Part shown: positions 17,362 to 29,123 of the stretch, piece by piece
How the letters are laid out: each line of letters begins with the position of its first letter
Numbering within the stretch: the first letter of the stretch is position 1
NCBI GenBank assembly: GCA_023457035.1
Contig: JAEWNN010000027.1
Coordinates: 3,417 to 67,416, forward strand
Reading direction: 5' to 3'
DNA: 64,000 nt
From: Verrucomicrobiota bacterium
GTDB taxonomy: Bacteria > Verrucomicrobiota > Verrucomicrobiia > Opitutales > Opitutaceae
Notes under the pieces: generated by a model
Databases searched by the model: none
What the model was told of the DNA's origin: nothing
Seen by the model: the letters and a program-made list of their open reading frames with translations, nothing else
Made by a program: the position numbers and the translations under genes

Positions 17362-18035
17362 GACTTGTTCCTGAGTAAATCGGGTCTGACTTTGGTGGTT
17401 TTCGCGAGCCTCATCTCGTGTCGCCACCGCTCGATTGCCGCATGATTGCCGGAGAGAAGGACGTCCGGAACGACCATGCCGCGAAACTCCGCGGGACGTG
17501 TGAACTGAGGAAAATCGAGCAAGTTGTTGTTGAAGGATTCGTGCGTCAATGAGTTTTCATCCCCGAGCACCCCCGGGATGTTGCGCACGATGGCATCGAC
17601 CAGAACCGCCGCCGCGATCGTGCCGTTGGTGAGCACATAATCGCCGATACTGATCTCCTGATCGATCACCCCGTCGCGCGCCCGCTGGTCCACCCCTTCA
17701 TAGTGACCGCTGAGCAGGATCAGGTGCGGCACCTGCGCCAACTCGACGACGAGCTTCTGCGTGAGCGGCACCCCGTCGGGTGTGAGGTAGATGCGGCGAC
17801 AGCCGGGCGAGCCCAGCTCCTCCATCGCGGCGTAGATCGGCTCGGGCTTGAGCACCATCCCCGCCCCGCCGCCGAACGGCCGATCGTCGGTCGTCCGGTG
17901 CTTGTCCGTCGTCCAGTCGCGCAGGTTGCGCACGTTGATCTCCGCCAGCTTCGCCTCCAGCGCGCGCCCGATGATGCTCTCCGACAGGAAGCCGTCGAGC
18001 ATGGCGGGGAAGAGCGTGAGGATGTCGATGCGCAC
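17358..18035 (-). CDS. trmD: tRNA (guanine37-N1)-methyltransferase TrmD
   Basis: TrmD makes m1G37 in tRNAs reading CNN codons, preventing +1 frameshifting. The 225-residue protein has the SPOUT knot motifs: RIDILTLFPAML at the start, DDRPFGGGAGMVLKPEP, LLSGHYEGVDQR and ISIGDYVLTNGTIAA. A GTG at 18035 is the start consistent with the canonical RIDILTLFP N-terminus. The stop overlaps the rplS ATG. Upstream is rpsP with a 133-base gap; rimM, usually between them, is missing here. Confidence 0.96.
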   Translation of the reverse strand: MRIDILTLFPAMLDGFLSESIIGRALEAKLAEINVRNLRDWTTDKHRTTDDRPFGGGAGMVLKPEPIYAAMEELGSPGCRRIYLTPDGVPLTQKLVVELAQVPHLILLSGHYEGVDQRARDGVIDQEISIGDYVLTNGTIAAAVLVDAIVRNIPGVLGDENSLTHESFNNNLLDFPQFTRPAEFRGMVVPDVLLSGNHAAIERWRHEMRLAKTTKVRPDLLRNKS

Positions 18036-18168
18036 AGTGCGGGAGTGGAGAAGGTCGGGCGCCGGTCGCGGAGCGCGAACGCGCGGGCGGTGTCGCCCCG
18101 TAGAAACACGAAATCGCCGGCCCGTCCGGGGCACGGCGATCTCGGAAGACTTCGGCGCGGAACCGCGA

Positions 18169-18426
18169 TCAGGCCGTGGCGGCCGCGGCGCGCTTCGCCC
18201 GCTTGTAGAGGCCGTTGACGGTGTCGGACGGCTTGGCGCCCTGACTCAGCCAATACTCGTAGCGAGCGACATCCAGCGTGAGCTGGTTGCCCTTGGCGCG
18301 GGGATTGTAGTTGCCGATCTGCTCGACGGCGGCGCCATCGCGGCGGGAACGCGCTTCGGCCACGGCCACGCGATAGATCGGGTTGTGCGTCGAGCCGACG
18401 CGGGTCATACGGATTTTCAGTGCCAT
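18169..18426 (-). CDS. rpsP: 30S ribosomal protein S16
   Basis: bS16 is an assembly protein of the 30S subunit. The 85 residues carry KIRMTRVGSTHNPIYRVAVAE, SRRDGAAVEQIGNYNP and YWLSQGAKPSDTVNGL in family order. It is the first gene of rpsP-trmD-rplS. A consensus TTGACA lies on the minus strand about 90 bases upstream (18520-18515), but the expected -10 hexamer is poor, so the promoter assignment is weak. The divergent ychF gene starts 117 bases away. Confidence 0.97.
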   Translation of the reverse strand: MALKIRMTRVGSTHNPIYRVAVAEARSRRDGAAVEQIGNYNPRAKGNQLTLDVARYEYWLSQGAKPSDTVNGLYKRAKRAAAATA

Positions 18427-18542
18427 GCTAGTGGAAAGGGGGCGGACGATACGAACGATGTTTCGGAAAAATGAAGGGGCGAGTTCGCAGTCGAAGAATC
18501 CTCTTGTCAAGCCACATCCCCGCCGGTGCAGTCCGCCCTCTT

Positions 18543-19643
<1,101 letters not shown>

Positions 19644-19671
19644 GCCGCGCCCCCGCGCATCCAGTTTCTCC

Positions 19672-19703
19672 GGCCGGAACGCCTCGCGCGCTCCGGCCTT
19701 TTT
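19672..19703 (+). terminator. Rho-independent terminator of ychF
   Basis: A 7-bp stem (19672-19678 with 19692-19698, 13-base loop) is followed by TTTTTCTT, 28 bases after the ychF stop. Confidence 0.75.
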
Positions 19704-19776
19704 CTTGTCCCACGACAAGCCCCGGCCGCTTGCCGGTTGAAAAGCCGCCGCTCCCTCGCTTACTCGGGGCCCACTC

Positions 19777-20529
19777 ATGACCCTACTGCGAGCCCCCCGG
19801 AGCATCGGCGCTACCATCGCCGCGCTCACCCTCCTGCTCACCGGCTGCCGCGAGGAACCGGTGCGCACCTACCGCACCGGCAAGGAGCCCACACCCGCCG
19901 CAGTCGAGGCCTCCGACCCGCATGCCGGCCACGACCACGCGGCGATCCCACCCGCCGGCGAACTCCCGCCCGGCCACCCGCCCATCGGTGGCGAGCCGGC
20001 TTCGACACCAGCATCCGGTGACGCCGCCGCCCTGCCCGCCGGCCATCCGCCGATCGGCTCAGGCCCGCTGAGCATGCCGACCGCCACCGGTCCCGCCACC
20101 GACTCCATCACCTGGGCCGCGCCCGACCACTGGGCTGCGAAACCGCTCGGTGCGATGCGCCGCGGCAGTTTCACCGCCCGCAACGAGCACGGCACCGCCG
20201 ACTGCTCGATCATCGTCCTGGCCGCCGCCCAGAATCCGCTGCTCGAGAACATCAACCGCTGGCGCGGCCAGATCGGCCTCGCACCGATCACCGACGCCCA
20301 ACTTCCGGCCGTGTCCGCCACGCTCGACAGCGCCGGGCTCACCTTCACCACCGTCGACCTCGTCGGCCCGGCGCCCGCCGGCGGCGCGGCCACGCGCATC
20401 CTCGGCGCGATTCTCTACCGCGGCGAGGAGGCCTGGTTCTTCAAGCTCACCGGGCCCGATGCCGCCGTCGCCGCCGAGCAGCCCGCGTTCCTCGATTTCC
20501 TGCGCACCGTCCGCCCCGCCACTCCCTGA
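19777..20529 (+). CDS. Lipoprotein with paired GHPPI motifs, ahead of resB-ccsA
   Basis: This 250-residue protein has a lipobox: hydrophobic AALTLLLTGC with Cys at about residue 24. A low-complexity segment follows with HAGHDH and two copies of a Pro/Gly/His motif (ELPPGHPPIGG and ALPAGHPPIGSG). From about residue 110 a folded domain follows (WAAPDHWAAKPLGAMRRGSF to the end). I do not recognise that domain. The stop lies 4 bases before resB, so it is probably one operon, and a role in cytochrome c maturation or haem/metal handling at the periplasmic face is inferred from context. The His-rich motifs could bind a metal. Confidence 0.75.
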   Translation: MTLLRAPRSIGATIAALTLLLTGCREEPVRTYRTGKEPTPAAVEASDPHAGHDHAAIPPAGELPPGHPPIGGEPASTPASGDAAALPAGHPPIGSGPLSMPTATGPATDSITWAAPDHWAAKPLGAMRRGSFTARNEHGTADCSIIVLAAAQNPLLENINRWRGQIGLAPITDAQLPAVSATLDSAGLTFTTVDLVGPAPAGGAATRILGAILYRGEEAWFFKLTGPDAAVAAEQPAFLDFLRTVRPATP

Positions 20530-20533
20530 AACC

Positions 20534-21750
20534 ATGCGCGCCCTCCTTCGCTCCCTCGTCGAGCACCTCGCATCGTTGCGGCTGACCATTGTCCTGCTCG
20601 TCCTGGCCATCGTGCTCGTCGTCCTCGCGACGCTCGACCAGGTCCACCTCGGCATCTGGGCCGTGCAGGCGAAGTACTTCCGCTCGTTCGTGGTCGTCCA
20701 GCAGCTCCCCGGCACCGGAGTTTCGATTCCGTTTTTCCCCGGCGGCTACCTCGTCGGAGGCCTGCTGCTCGCCAACCTCCTCTGTGCCCAGTTCCTCCGC
20801 TTCCGGCTCAGTTGGCGCAACGTCGGCCTCCATCTCACCCACTTCGGCATCGCCCTGCTGCTCGTCGGCGAACTCGTCACCGGCCTGCTCTCCGTCGAGA
20901 GCCACCTCACGCTGGATACCGGTGAGACCCGCAACTACGCCGAGGCCGCCTTCCAGCGCGAACTGGCCATCGTCGACATCACCGATCCCGCCTACGACCA
21001 GGTCTGGTCCGTACCGCTCTCGCGCCTCGAGCGCCGCGAGCCGATCGCGCTGCCCGGCTGCCCGCTCACGATCCTGCCGATCCAGTTCTTCCCGAACGCC
21101 AATTTCTTCATGCGCAGCGACGCGCCCAACGCCCCCGCGTCGCCCGCCACCCTCGGCTTCGGTCAGCAGGTGGTGGTCCAACCCGCCGCGCCAACCTATC
21201 GCCCCAACGAGGAGAACGCGCCCACCGCCTTCGTCGAAGTCCGCGGACCCGACGGCCCGGTCGGCGTGATGCTCGCCACCCTCGCCATCGCGCAACCGCA
21301 GACCTTCACCGCCGCCGGCCGCACCTACAGCGTCACGCTGCGCCGCACGCGCATCTACTTCGACTTCTCGCTCTCGCTCCTCGAGTTCCGCCACGACAAG
21401 TACCCGGGCACCGAGATCCCGCGCAACTTCTCCAGCCGCGTGCGTCTCCGCTCCTCCGATGCGAGCGAGGACCGCGAGGTCCGCATCTTCATGAACAACC
21501 CGCTGCGCCACGGCGGCTACACGTTCTACCAGTCCGGCTTCAAGAACGACGACCGCACCACGATCCTCCAGGTCGTGCGCAACCCCGGCTGGCTAATTCC
21601 GTACCTCGCCTGCGTCCTGTCCGGCCTCGGCCTGCTCTATCATTTCGCGCTCTCACTCTTCGCCTTCATCAAACGCGACCGCGCCGCTGTCGCCGGGGGC
21701 ACAGTCCCCGGCAGTCCGACCTCACCGCGGCCGGCTACTGGAGGTGCCCG

Positions 21751-21754
<4 letters not shown>
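20534..21754 (+). CDS. resB: Cytochrome c biogenesis protein ResB/Ccs1
   Basis: ResB works with CcsA in System II: the complex carries haem across the membrane and ligates it to CXXCH apocytochromes. The 406-residue protein has three N-terminal membrane segments (LRLTIVLLVLAIVLVVLATL, the GGYLVGGLLLANLLCAQFL segment, and VGLHLTHFGIALLLVGELV with a conserved His). A large periplasmic domain (about 120-355) contains FPNANFFMR and HGGYTFYQSGF, and a final membrane segment (LIPYLACVLSGLGLLYHF) follows. Its stop overlaps the ccsA start by 4 bases (ATGA at 21751). Confidence 0.9.
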
Positions 21755-23610
<1,856 letters not shown>

Positions 23611-23890
23611 TGTCCGTGGCCCGGCGCTTCAGCCCGGGCCGGCGGATACAATTCGGGACCCGGACATCATGCGACACACCGGGCACTGCGAACCGGCCCG
23701 CTTGGTCTAGCCGCGTCCCTCGGCGGGGGCGGAAGCGCCCCGCCACGCCAAGCATTGAGCAGTTCCTCGGCGCGCGCCCACGGGGCCCGGCGCCACCGCA
23801 GCCAGCGCCCGATCGGAACACGGGCATGGACCGTTCGGTGAGTAGCTGGAGCTCGGCAACCGCCGGCCCCGGCGGGTGGTTCGCGGCCGG

Positions 23891-24889
23891 TCACGCGATG
23901 CCGATCAGGTCGAGCACATGGCGCTCGACCTGCCGGTTCTTCCCTGTCTCCGGGTAATCATGGATGTGCAGGGCCGGGTTGAAGTTCAGCTCGATGATCG
24001 CGTAGTCCGCCTCGTCGCGCTCATCGCCCGGGTCGGGCACGATCATGTCCACCCCGGAGATCTGCGCGCCCAGCGCGGCCGTGGCCCGTTCGGCGATCCG
24101 GTGGTAGACCGCGGGCATCGCGTCCGTCCAGTCGATGCTGTCGCCGCCGGTGGAGATATTGGAGTTCTTCCGTAGAAACACGGTCCGTCCCGTGGCGGGC
24201 ACGGCGTCGGGAGTCATCCCGGCGGCGGCAAGAAACGCGACCTCGGTCTCGCCGAGCACGATGCGCTCGAGCGGTTTCACATATCCCTCGCCGCGGAACG
24301 GGTGCCGGTTCTTCTCCGTCACCAGATCCCGGATCGTACGCCGCCCGTCCCCCACCACGTTCGCCGGCACGCGGTGCAGCACCGCGCGCGTGCGCCCGCC
24401 GATCACGAGGAACCGGAACTCGCGCCCGCCCACGAAGTCCTCGACCAGCACCGCCGCATCGAGAGCGAACGCCGCCCGCACCGCGGCGGCGAACTCCGCC
24501 TCGCCCGCCGACGCGCCGAGAATCGCCACACCTTCGCCAAAGTTCGTGCTGCGCGGTTTCACGACGGTCGCCCGTCCCCGCACCCGCGGCCAGTCCGCCA
24601 GCGCCGCCGTCACCGAGTCGTGGAGCCGCCCCGCCGGCACGCGCAGCCCGGCGCGCTCCAGCTCGGCCTTGGTCACCTGCTTGTTCTCCATCGCCAGCGC
24701 CGCGATGTAGGAGTCGGCGGAGGTGCGCGTCGCCTGCTTGACGAGCTGCACGTTGGCGCCCCGCGCCAGCCGGACGAAGTTGTCCGACCGGTCGAGCACC
24801 TCGACGGTCGCACCGCGGCGCAACGCCTCCGCGATGAGCAGCCGGGTCGACAGCTCCATGCCGTCGGAGCGGGAATCGAGTTCAATCAT
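23891..24889 (-). CDS. ATP-grasp ligase like the glutathione synthetase half of GshF
   Basis: The 332-residue protein looks like the C-terminal ATP-grasp part of bifunctional GshF/GshAB, which joins gamma-glutamylcysteine to glycine using ATP. Visible are RATVVKPRSTNFGEGVAIL (ATP-binding Lys and Gly loop), VLVEDFVGGREFRFLVIGG, SGVDMIVPD and the metal-binding YAIIELNFNPALHIHDYP. The N-terminal 90 residues (STRLLIAEALRRG, TSADSYIAALAMENKQVTK) resemble the pre-grasp part. It overlaps the gshA gene by 8 bases (24882-24889), so it is a separate polypeptide made from the same transcript. Peptide ligases of the cyanophycin-synthetase type are a less likely alternative. Confidence 0.82.
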   Translation of the reverse strand: MIELDSRSDGMELSTRLLIAEALRRGATVEVLDRSDNFVRLARGANVQLVKQATRTSADSYIAALAMENKQVTKAELERAGLRVPAGRLHDSVTAALADWPRVRGRATVVKPRSTNFGEGVAILGASAGEAEFAAAVRAAFALDAAVLVEDFVGGREFRFLVIGGRTRAVLHRVPANVVGDGRRTIRDLVTEKNRHPFRGEGYVKPLERIVLGETEVAFLAAAGMTPDAVPATGRTVFLRKNSNISTGGDSIDWTDAMPAVYHRIAERATAALGAQISGVDMIVPDPGDERDEADYAIIELNFNPALHIHDYPETGKNRQVERHVLDLIGIA

Positions 24890-26240
24890 GGTCGAGGTCC
24901 TCCCGGTGTTGTTTCGCCAAGCGCAGTCCGAACTCCCGAAGCGAAAGCCGAGCCTCCGCGGCACCGGCGAAGAACCGCTCGACCAACCGTGGCCTCCGTC
25001 CGGCGAAGATCTCGGCGAACTCCGCCACCGCCGCGACGTGCTCCGGCCCCAACAGCTCGGCCGCTTCGTGCAACACAGTCCACAACGGCTCCGCCTGCAC
25101 CGCCAAACCGGCACGCACCCGCTCGGGCTCCGGGCACGAACACATCGTCGCCCAGGTGTTGAACCGCATCTCCGCCGCCAACGCCTCCGCCGTCAGCGGC
25201 CGGTCCGGCAGCAGCGTCGCCGCCGCCACGAAGGCTTCGAGGAAATGCAACGTCGTGAGCGCCACCCCCGTGTCCGCGAACGGATCCAGGTCGAGCACGC
25301 GGATCTCGAGGTACTCCACGCCGCGGCGCTGCAACGCGCCGAGCCCACCACCCTCGCTCGTCTTCGGGCGCACCGGCGCATAGAACTCGCGCTCGCCCGC
25401 CAGGGCGCCGCTCGTGATGGCCCCGCGGATGCCGCCGGCATACGCCGGCAGCCCGGCCCAGACGCCCGCCAGATCCGCCGCCACGCGATCGGACAACTGG
25501 TAGCCGAGCGGACCGGAGCGCAGGCTCGACGAGTGTCGTCCGCACGCCGCGAACAACGAGCGGCCCGGCGCATCGAGGCGCTCCGCCAGCTCGTCCCCCC
25601 AGCGGGCGTCGACCAACGGACTCGCCCCGAGCAGATAGGTCAGGACAAAACGGTACCGCAGCAGATTCCGCATGATCGCGAAATACACCGCCGAGCGGTC
25701 CGCCGGTTCGCCGTCGCCGCTCTCCCGCGCCGACCAGAACGCCTCGGGAAACGATACGTTGAAATGCACGCCGCTGATCGCCTGCCGCGCCGCGCCGTAT
25801 TTGTCCGCCAAGTAGTCGCGGTACTGCCGCGCCGGCTCTTGATCCACCGCGCCACCGAAGGTTGCGGGCTGCACGCGGCCGTTCCAGCAGCCCGGCGTGC
25901 TCAGCGGCCAAAGCAGTTCCCCCGGCACCGCGCGGTACAGCCGCGCGTGGAGCCGGCGCAGTTGCGCGAGCGCCCCGGCCGAGCCGGCCATCGGTACCGT
26001 GATGAGCTCGGCCTGGTTCTCGGCGAAATCGACCGTGATCCGCCCCTCCGCAAACCCGTCGCGCTCCGCGGCGAAGGGATGGAGCCGCCCCGAGGGACAG
26101 CCACGCGCGTCGATCCGCCACGCCTCCCGTTCCAGCCCGATCCGCAACGGTTCGGTCCGCAGCGTGGCCAGCGCCGAGGCCAGCGTTTCGCGGTCTGATT
26201 GTTCGACAACCGTCGGACCTTGAGGGCAAAAAAGGGTCAT
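24882..26240 (-). CDS. gshA: Glutamate-cysteine ligase
   Basis: GshA joins glutamate and cysteine through the gamma-carboxyl, the first and usually limiting step of glutathione synthesis. The 452-residue protein has LRIGLEREAWRID (the Glu pair binding Mg-ATP), DFAENQAELIT, YGAARQAISGVHFNVSFPE and a C-terminal RGVEYLEIRVLDLDPF segment. This is the pattern of gamma-proteobacterial GshA and GshF N-terminal halves. The start ATG at 26240 overlaps the stop of the ArsR-like gene (ATGA), and its own end overlaps the ATP-grasp gene, so three proteins are tightly coupled. Confidence 0.9.
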   Translation of the reverse strand: MTLFCPQGPTVVEQSDRETLASALATLRTEPLRIGLEREAWRIDARGCPSGRLHPFAAERDGFAEGRITVDFAENQAELITVPMAGSAGALAQLRRLHARLYRAVPGELLWPLSTPGCWNGRVQPATFGGAVDQEPARQYRDYLADKYGAARQAISGVHFNVSFPEAFWSARESGDGEPADRSAVYFAIMRNLLRYRFVLTYLLGASPLVDARWGDELAERLDAPGRSLFAACGRHSSSLRSGPLGYQLSDRVAADLAGVWAGLPAYAGGIRGAITSGALAGEREFYAPVRPKTSEGGGLGALQRRGVEYLEIRVLDLDPFADTGVALTTLHFLEAFVAAATLLPDRPLTAEALAAEMRFNTWATMCSCPEPERVRAGLAVQAEPLWTVLHEAAELLGPEHVAAVAEFAEIFAGRRPRLVERFFAGAAEARLSLREFGLRLAKQHREDLDHD

Positions 26241-26524
26241 TCGAGAAACCCTTTCAACAGCGCCACGGCCTTCTCGTTCACCCGGCAGCAGACACTCTGG
26301 CCGTGTTTGGTGCACTCGATCAGCCCGGCCTGCTCCAGTTCCTTGATATGGTGCGAAACCGTGGAGCGGGAAACGTCGAGTTCCTCGCAGGCGCAGGAGA
26401 ACGCCCGCATCAGCCCGGCGCACTCCCCGTCCGCGGCCTGCCCGGCCCGGATGATCTCGAAGACCTTGAGCCGCTGCTCGCAGGACAGCGCCTTGAAGTA
26501 TCGCGCCAGGTTTGATTGTTTCAC
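26237..26524 (-). CDS. ArsR-family winged-helix repressor, cysteine-rich
   Basis: The 95-residue protein (GTG start at 26524) has the ArsR fold: LARYFKALSCEQRLKVFEII, the recognition helix ELDVSRSTVSHHIKELEQAGL, and a wing CTKHGQSVCCRVN. Seven cysteines are present (residues 15, 35, 44, 46, 71, 79, 80). Cys44-Ala-Cys46 sits in the helix before the recognition helix, about one turn closer to the HTH than the CxC of classical ArsR. It is first in a three-gene operon with glutathione synthesis genes, so sensing of a thiol-binding metal or oxidant is inferred. I prefer GTG to the ATG 17 codons upstream because a TTGACG -35-like box lies in between. Confidence 0.82.
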   Translation of the reverse strand: MKQSNLARYFKALSCEQRLKVFEIIRAGQAADGECAGLMRAFSCACEELDVSRSTVSHHIKELEQAGLIECTKHGQSVCCRVNEKAVALLKGFLE

Positions 26525-26610
26525 GCCTGTAGAACTATGCGGTCTGCGCGATCCGTCAAGCGTTCCGGCAGGCATCCGGACCGTTTCACACCAAAGAGAA
26601 ATGACCCGAA

Positions 26611-26680
26611 ACCACAGATTTCACGGATGAACTCGGATCATCCAGAGACCATCCGTGCCAATCCGTGTGATCCGTGGTCA
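26611..26680. repeat. Dispersed ATCCGTG-type inverted repeat, copy 1
   Basis: About 70 bases with ends ACCACAGATTT and ATCCGTGGTC, and several ATCCGTG units inside, forming a long imperfect inverted repeat. A related copy lies at 34417-34485. It sits between the ArsR-like gene and the priA end, in non-coding DNA of lower GC. Confidence 0.75.
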
Positions 26681-26751
26681 ATCTTCGTCTGGATCGCTCC
26701 GTTCCTGATTTCCTGAGTTCCAGATTTTCTGTCCCCGTCGCTGCCACCTTC

Positions 26752-28986
26752 TCAGCTCAGGCTCATCGGGTCGACGTCGAGCGTCTGGCTCACGCCCTCC
26801 GGCCAGGGGAAATCGCGCTGCTCCTTGGCGAGCACGCCCACGGTCTTCACCACCGCACCGGTGAAGTACCAGAGCTGGAAACGGTATTCGTTTTGCACCC
26901 GTTCGATGGGCGACGGCGACGGGCCGCGCAGCTCCGCCGCGCCGGCCAGCAGCGGCTCCACGCGTTTCTTCCACTGCTCGGCCACCCAGAGCACCTTCTC
27001 GGCGTTGTCGCCGCGGAAGACATGGTGCACCAGATGCCGGAACGGCGGATACCGGAACTGCTCGCGCGTCTTGATCTCGCCCTCGATGAACCCGTCGAAG
27101 TCGCTCTGCTTGGCGAACTGGATCGCATCCGCCTGCGGCGTGAACGTCTGCACCACCACCTCGCCCGCGCGGTCGCCGCGGCCGGCACGGCCCGCCACCT
27201 GCACGAGCAGCTGGAACGTGCGCTCGTTGGCCCGAAAATCCGGCACGTGCATCGAGATGTCGGCGTCGACCAGCCCGACGAGGGTCACGTTCGGGAAGTC
27301 GAGCCCCTTGGCGATCATCTGCGTGCCCACTAGGATATCGATCTTGCCGGTGCGGAACTCGCCGAGGATCTCCCGGAAACGGTTCTTCTTCCCCATCGTG
27401 TCGGTGTCGATGCGCACCACCTTCGCCCGCGGCAGAATGCGGGCCACGTGCTCTTCGACCTTCTGCGTGCCCAGCCCGCGCATGCGGATCTTCGGCGAGC
27501 GGCACTGCGGGCAGACCAGCGGCGCCGGCTTCACCTCGCCGCACAGGTGGCACTTCAGCGTCTCGTCGGCCCGGTGGTACGTGAGCGACACGCTGCAATG
27601 CGGGCACTCCGCCACGTAGCCGCACTCCTGGCACAACAGGCTGCTGGAGTAGCCGCGGCGGTTGATGAAGAGGATCGACTGCTCCCGCTTCTCGAAGCGG
27701 TCGTGCAGCTTGTCGATGAGCAGGCGCGAGAGCACGGAGGTCGCGCGCTTGGCCACGATCTCGTGTCGCATGTCCACGATGTGCACGAGCGGCATCTTCC
27801 GGTCGTCGATGCGCGTCGGCAGCACGTCGTGCCGGTAGCGGCCGCGGCGCACGTTGTTGACCGACTCGACCGACGGCGTGGCCGAGCCGAGCACGCACAC
27901 CGCGCCGGCGAGCTTCGCGCGGTACACGGCCACGTCGCGCCCGTGGTAGCGCGGCGTCTCGTCCTGTTTGTAGGCGGGCTCGTGCTCCTCGTCGACGATC
28001 ACCAACCGCAGGTCGCGCACCGGGGCGAACACCGCCGAGCGCGCGCCCACCACGATCCGCGCCTCGCCCGAGGCGAGCGCCAGCCAGCCGTCGAGCCGCT
28101 CACCCTCGCTGAGCGAACTGTGCCACACGACCACGCGCTGCCCGAGCTGCTGTTCCAGCCGGCCGCGCAACCGCGCCACCGTCTGCGGCGTGAGCGCGAC
28201 TTCGGGAACCAAGTACACCGCGCCGCCGCCGCCCTGGAGCATGTCGGCGATCGCATGGAGATAGACCTCGGTCTTGCCCGAGCCGGTCACGCCCTGGAGC
28301 AGGTGCACCGCGAAGCCGCCCTTCGCGCCGCTGGCGCGGATCGAGTCGACGGCGGCCTTCTGCGCGAGGTTGAGCTCGGGCGGGATCACCGCCACCGGCT
28401 CCACGCCGCCGAGGTCGTCGCCGTAGCCCACGCGCTCGATGCGGTGGTCGATCTCGCGCAGCACGCCGTGCTGCACCAGCGCCGCCGCACTCGACGGGCC
28501 AACCTTGAGCCGCTCCAGCACGAGCGACTTCGCCACGGGGTGGAGCTGGAGTTTGAGGAAGGCGTAGAGCTTCGCCTGCTGCGGCGCGCGGCGGTTCAGC
28601 GTTTCCAGTTCCTCGACGGAAAGTTCCCGCGCCACCGCGAGCCGTTTCTCGATCTTCAGCGCGAGGCCCTTGCGCACCGACACCGGGATCATCGCCTCGA
28701 TCACCGTGTCGAGCGGCGCGGCGTAGTAGGCGGCGATCCAGCGCGCCAGCGAGAGCAACTCCGGCGTGAGCGCGGGAAACGGGTACACCAGCTCCGCCAC
28801 GTTCTTGAGCTTCTCCACCGGGCAGTCCGGCGTGGGATCGAGCTGCGAGACGACCGCCAGCGTGAAGCGGTTGACCACCGGCACGCGCACCAGCGAACCC
28901 ACCGCGATGCCCGCGCAGAGTTTCTCCGGTGCGCGGTAGTGCAGCACCTTGTCGAACCCCGCGAGCGGATGGACGGCGACGATCAT
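26752..28986 (-). CDS. priA: Primosomal replication protein PriA (helicase)
   Basis: PriA restarts collapsed replication forks by binding branched DNA, unwinding it 3'-5' and loading the replicative helicase. The 744-residue protein has an N-terminal DNA-binding domain (VAVHPLAGFDKVLHYRAPE), Walker A GVTGSGKTEVYL near 232-243, the Walker B DEEH in VIVDEEHEPAYKQ and the two-zinc Cys region from LCQECGYVAECPHC to VCPQC. The helicase C-terminal half has GTQMIAKGLDFPNVTLVG and VAGRAGRGDRAGEV. I chose the ATG at 28986 (MIVAVHPLAG); an in-frame ATG nine codons upstream is possible. It is divergent from the histidine kinase gene. Confidence 0.95.
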   Translation of the reverse strand: MIVAVHPLAGFDKVLHYRAPEKLCAGIAVGSLVRVPVVNRFTLAVVSQLDPTPDCPVEKLKNVAELVYPFPALTPELLSLARWIAAYYAAPLDTVIEAMIPVSVRKGLALKIEKRLAVARELSVEELETLNRRAPQQAKLYAFLKLQLHPVAKSLVLERLKVGPSSAAALVQHGVLREIDHRIERVGYGDDLGGVEPVAVIPPELNLAQKAAVDSIRASGAKGGFAVHLLQGVTGSGKTEVYLHAIADMLQGGGGAVYLVPEVALTPQTVARLRGRLEQQLGQRVVVWHSSLSEGERLDGWLALASGEARIVVGARSAVFAPVRDLRLVIVDEEHEPAYKQDETPRYHGRDVAVYRAKLAGAVCVLGSATPSVESVNNVRRGRYRHDVLPTRIDDRKMPLVHIVDMRHEIVAKRATSVLSRLLIDKLHDRFEKREQSILFINRRGYSSSLLCQECGYVAECPHCSVSLTYHRADETLKCHLCGEVKPAPLVCPQCRSPKIRMRGLGTQKVEEHVARILPRAKVVRIDTDTMGKKNRFREILGEFRTGKIDILVGTQMIAKGLDFPNVTLVGLVDADISMHVPDFRANERTFQLLVQVAGRAGRGDRAGEVVVQTFTPQADAIQFAKQSDFDGFIEGEIKTREQFRYPPFRHLVHHVFRGDNAEKVLWVAEQWKKRVEPLLAGAAELRGPSPSPIERVQNEYRFQLWYFTGAVVKTVGVLAKEQRDFPWPEGVSQTLDVDPMSLS

Positions 28987-29123
28987 CGTGTGGCGGTCCC
29001 GAATAACCCCCATGCGCCCGGCCGGTGCGAGACTGTTTTCCGTGCGCTCCGCGCCCACCGCTCGCACCTCGCTGCGGCCGGTTTCGCCTCGACTCCGTCC
29101 CGCGGCCTGCGTCCATTTCTGTC

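Noticed and set aside
18492..18520. Full sigma70 promoter for rpsP
   Set aside because: TTGACA is perfect but the hexamer 17 bases downstream shares only two bases with TATAAT.
28987..29067. N-terminal extension of PriA to the upstream ATG codons
   Set aside because: The extra residues overlap the leader of the divergent kinase gene and do not match PriA; MIVAVHPLAG fits the family start.
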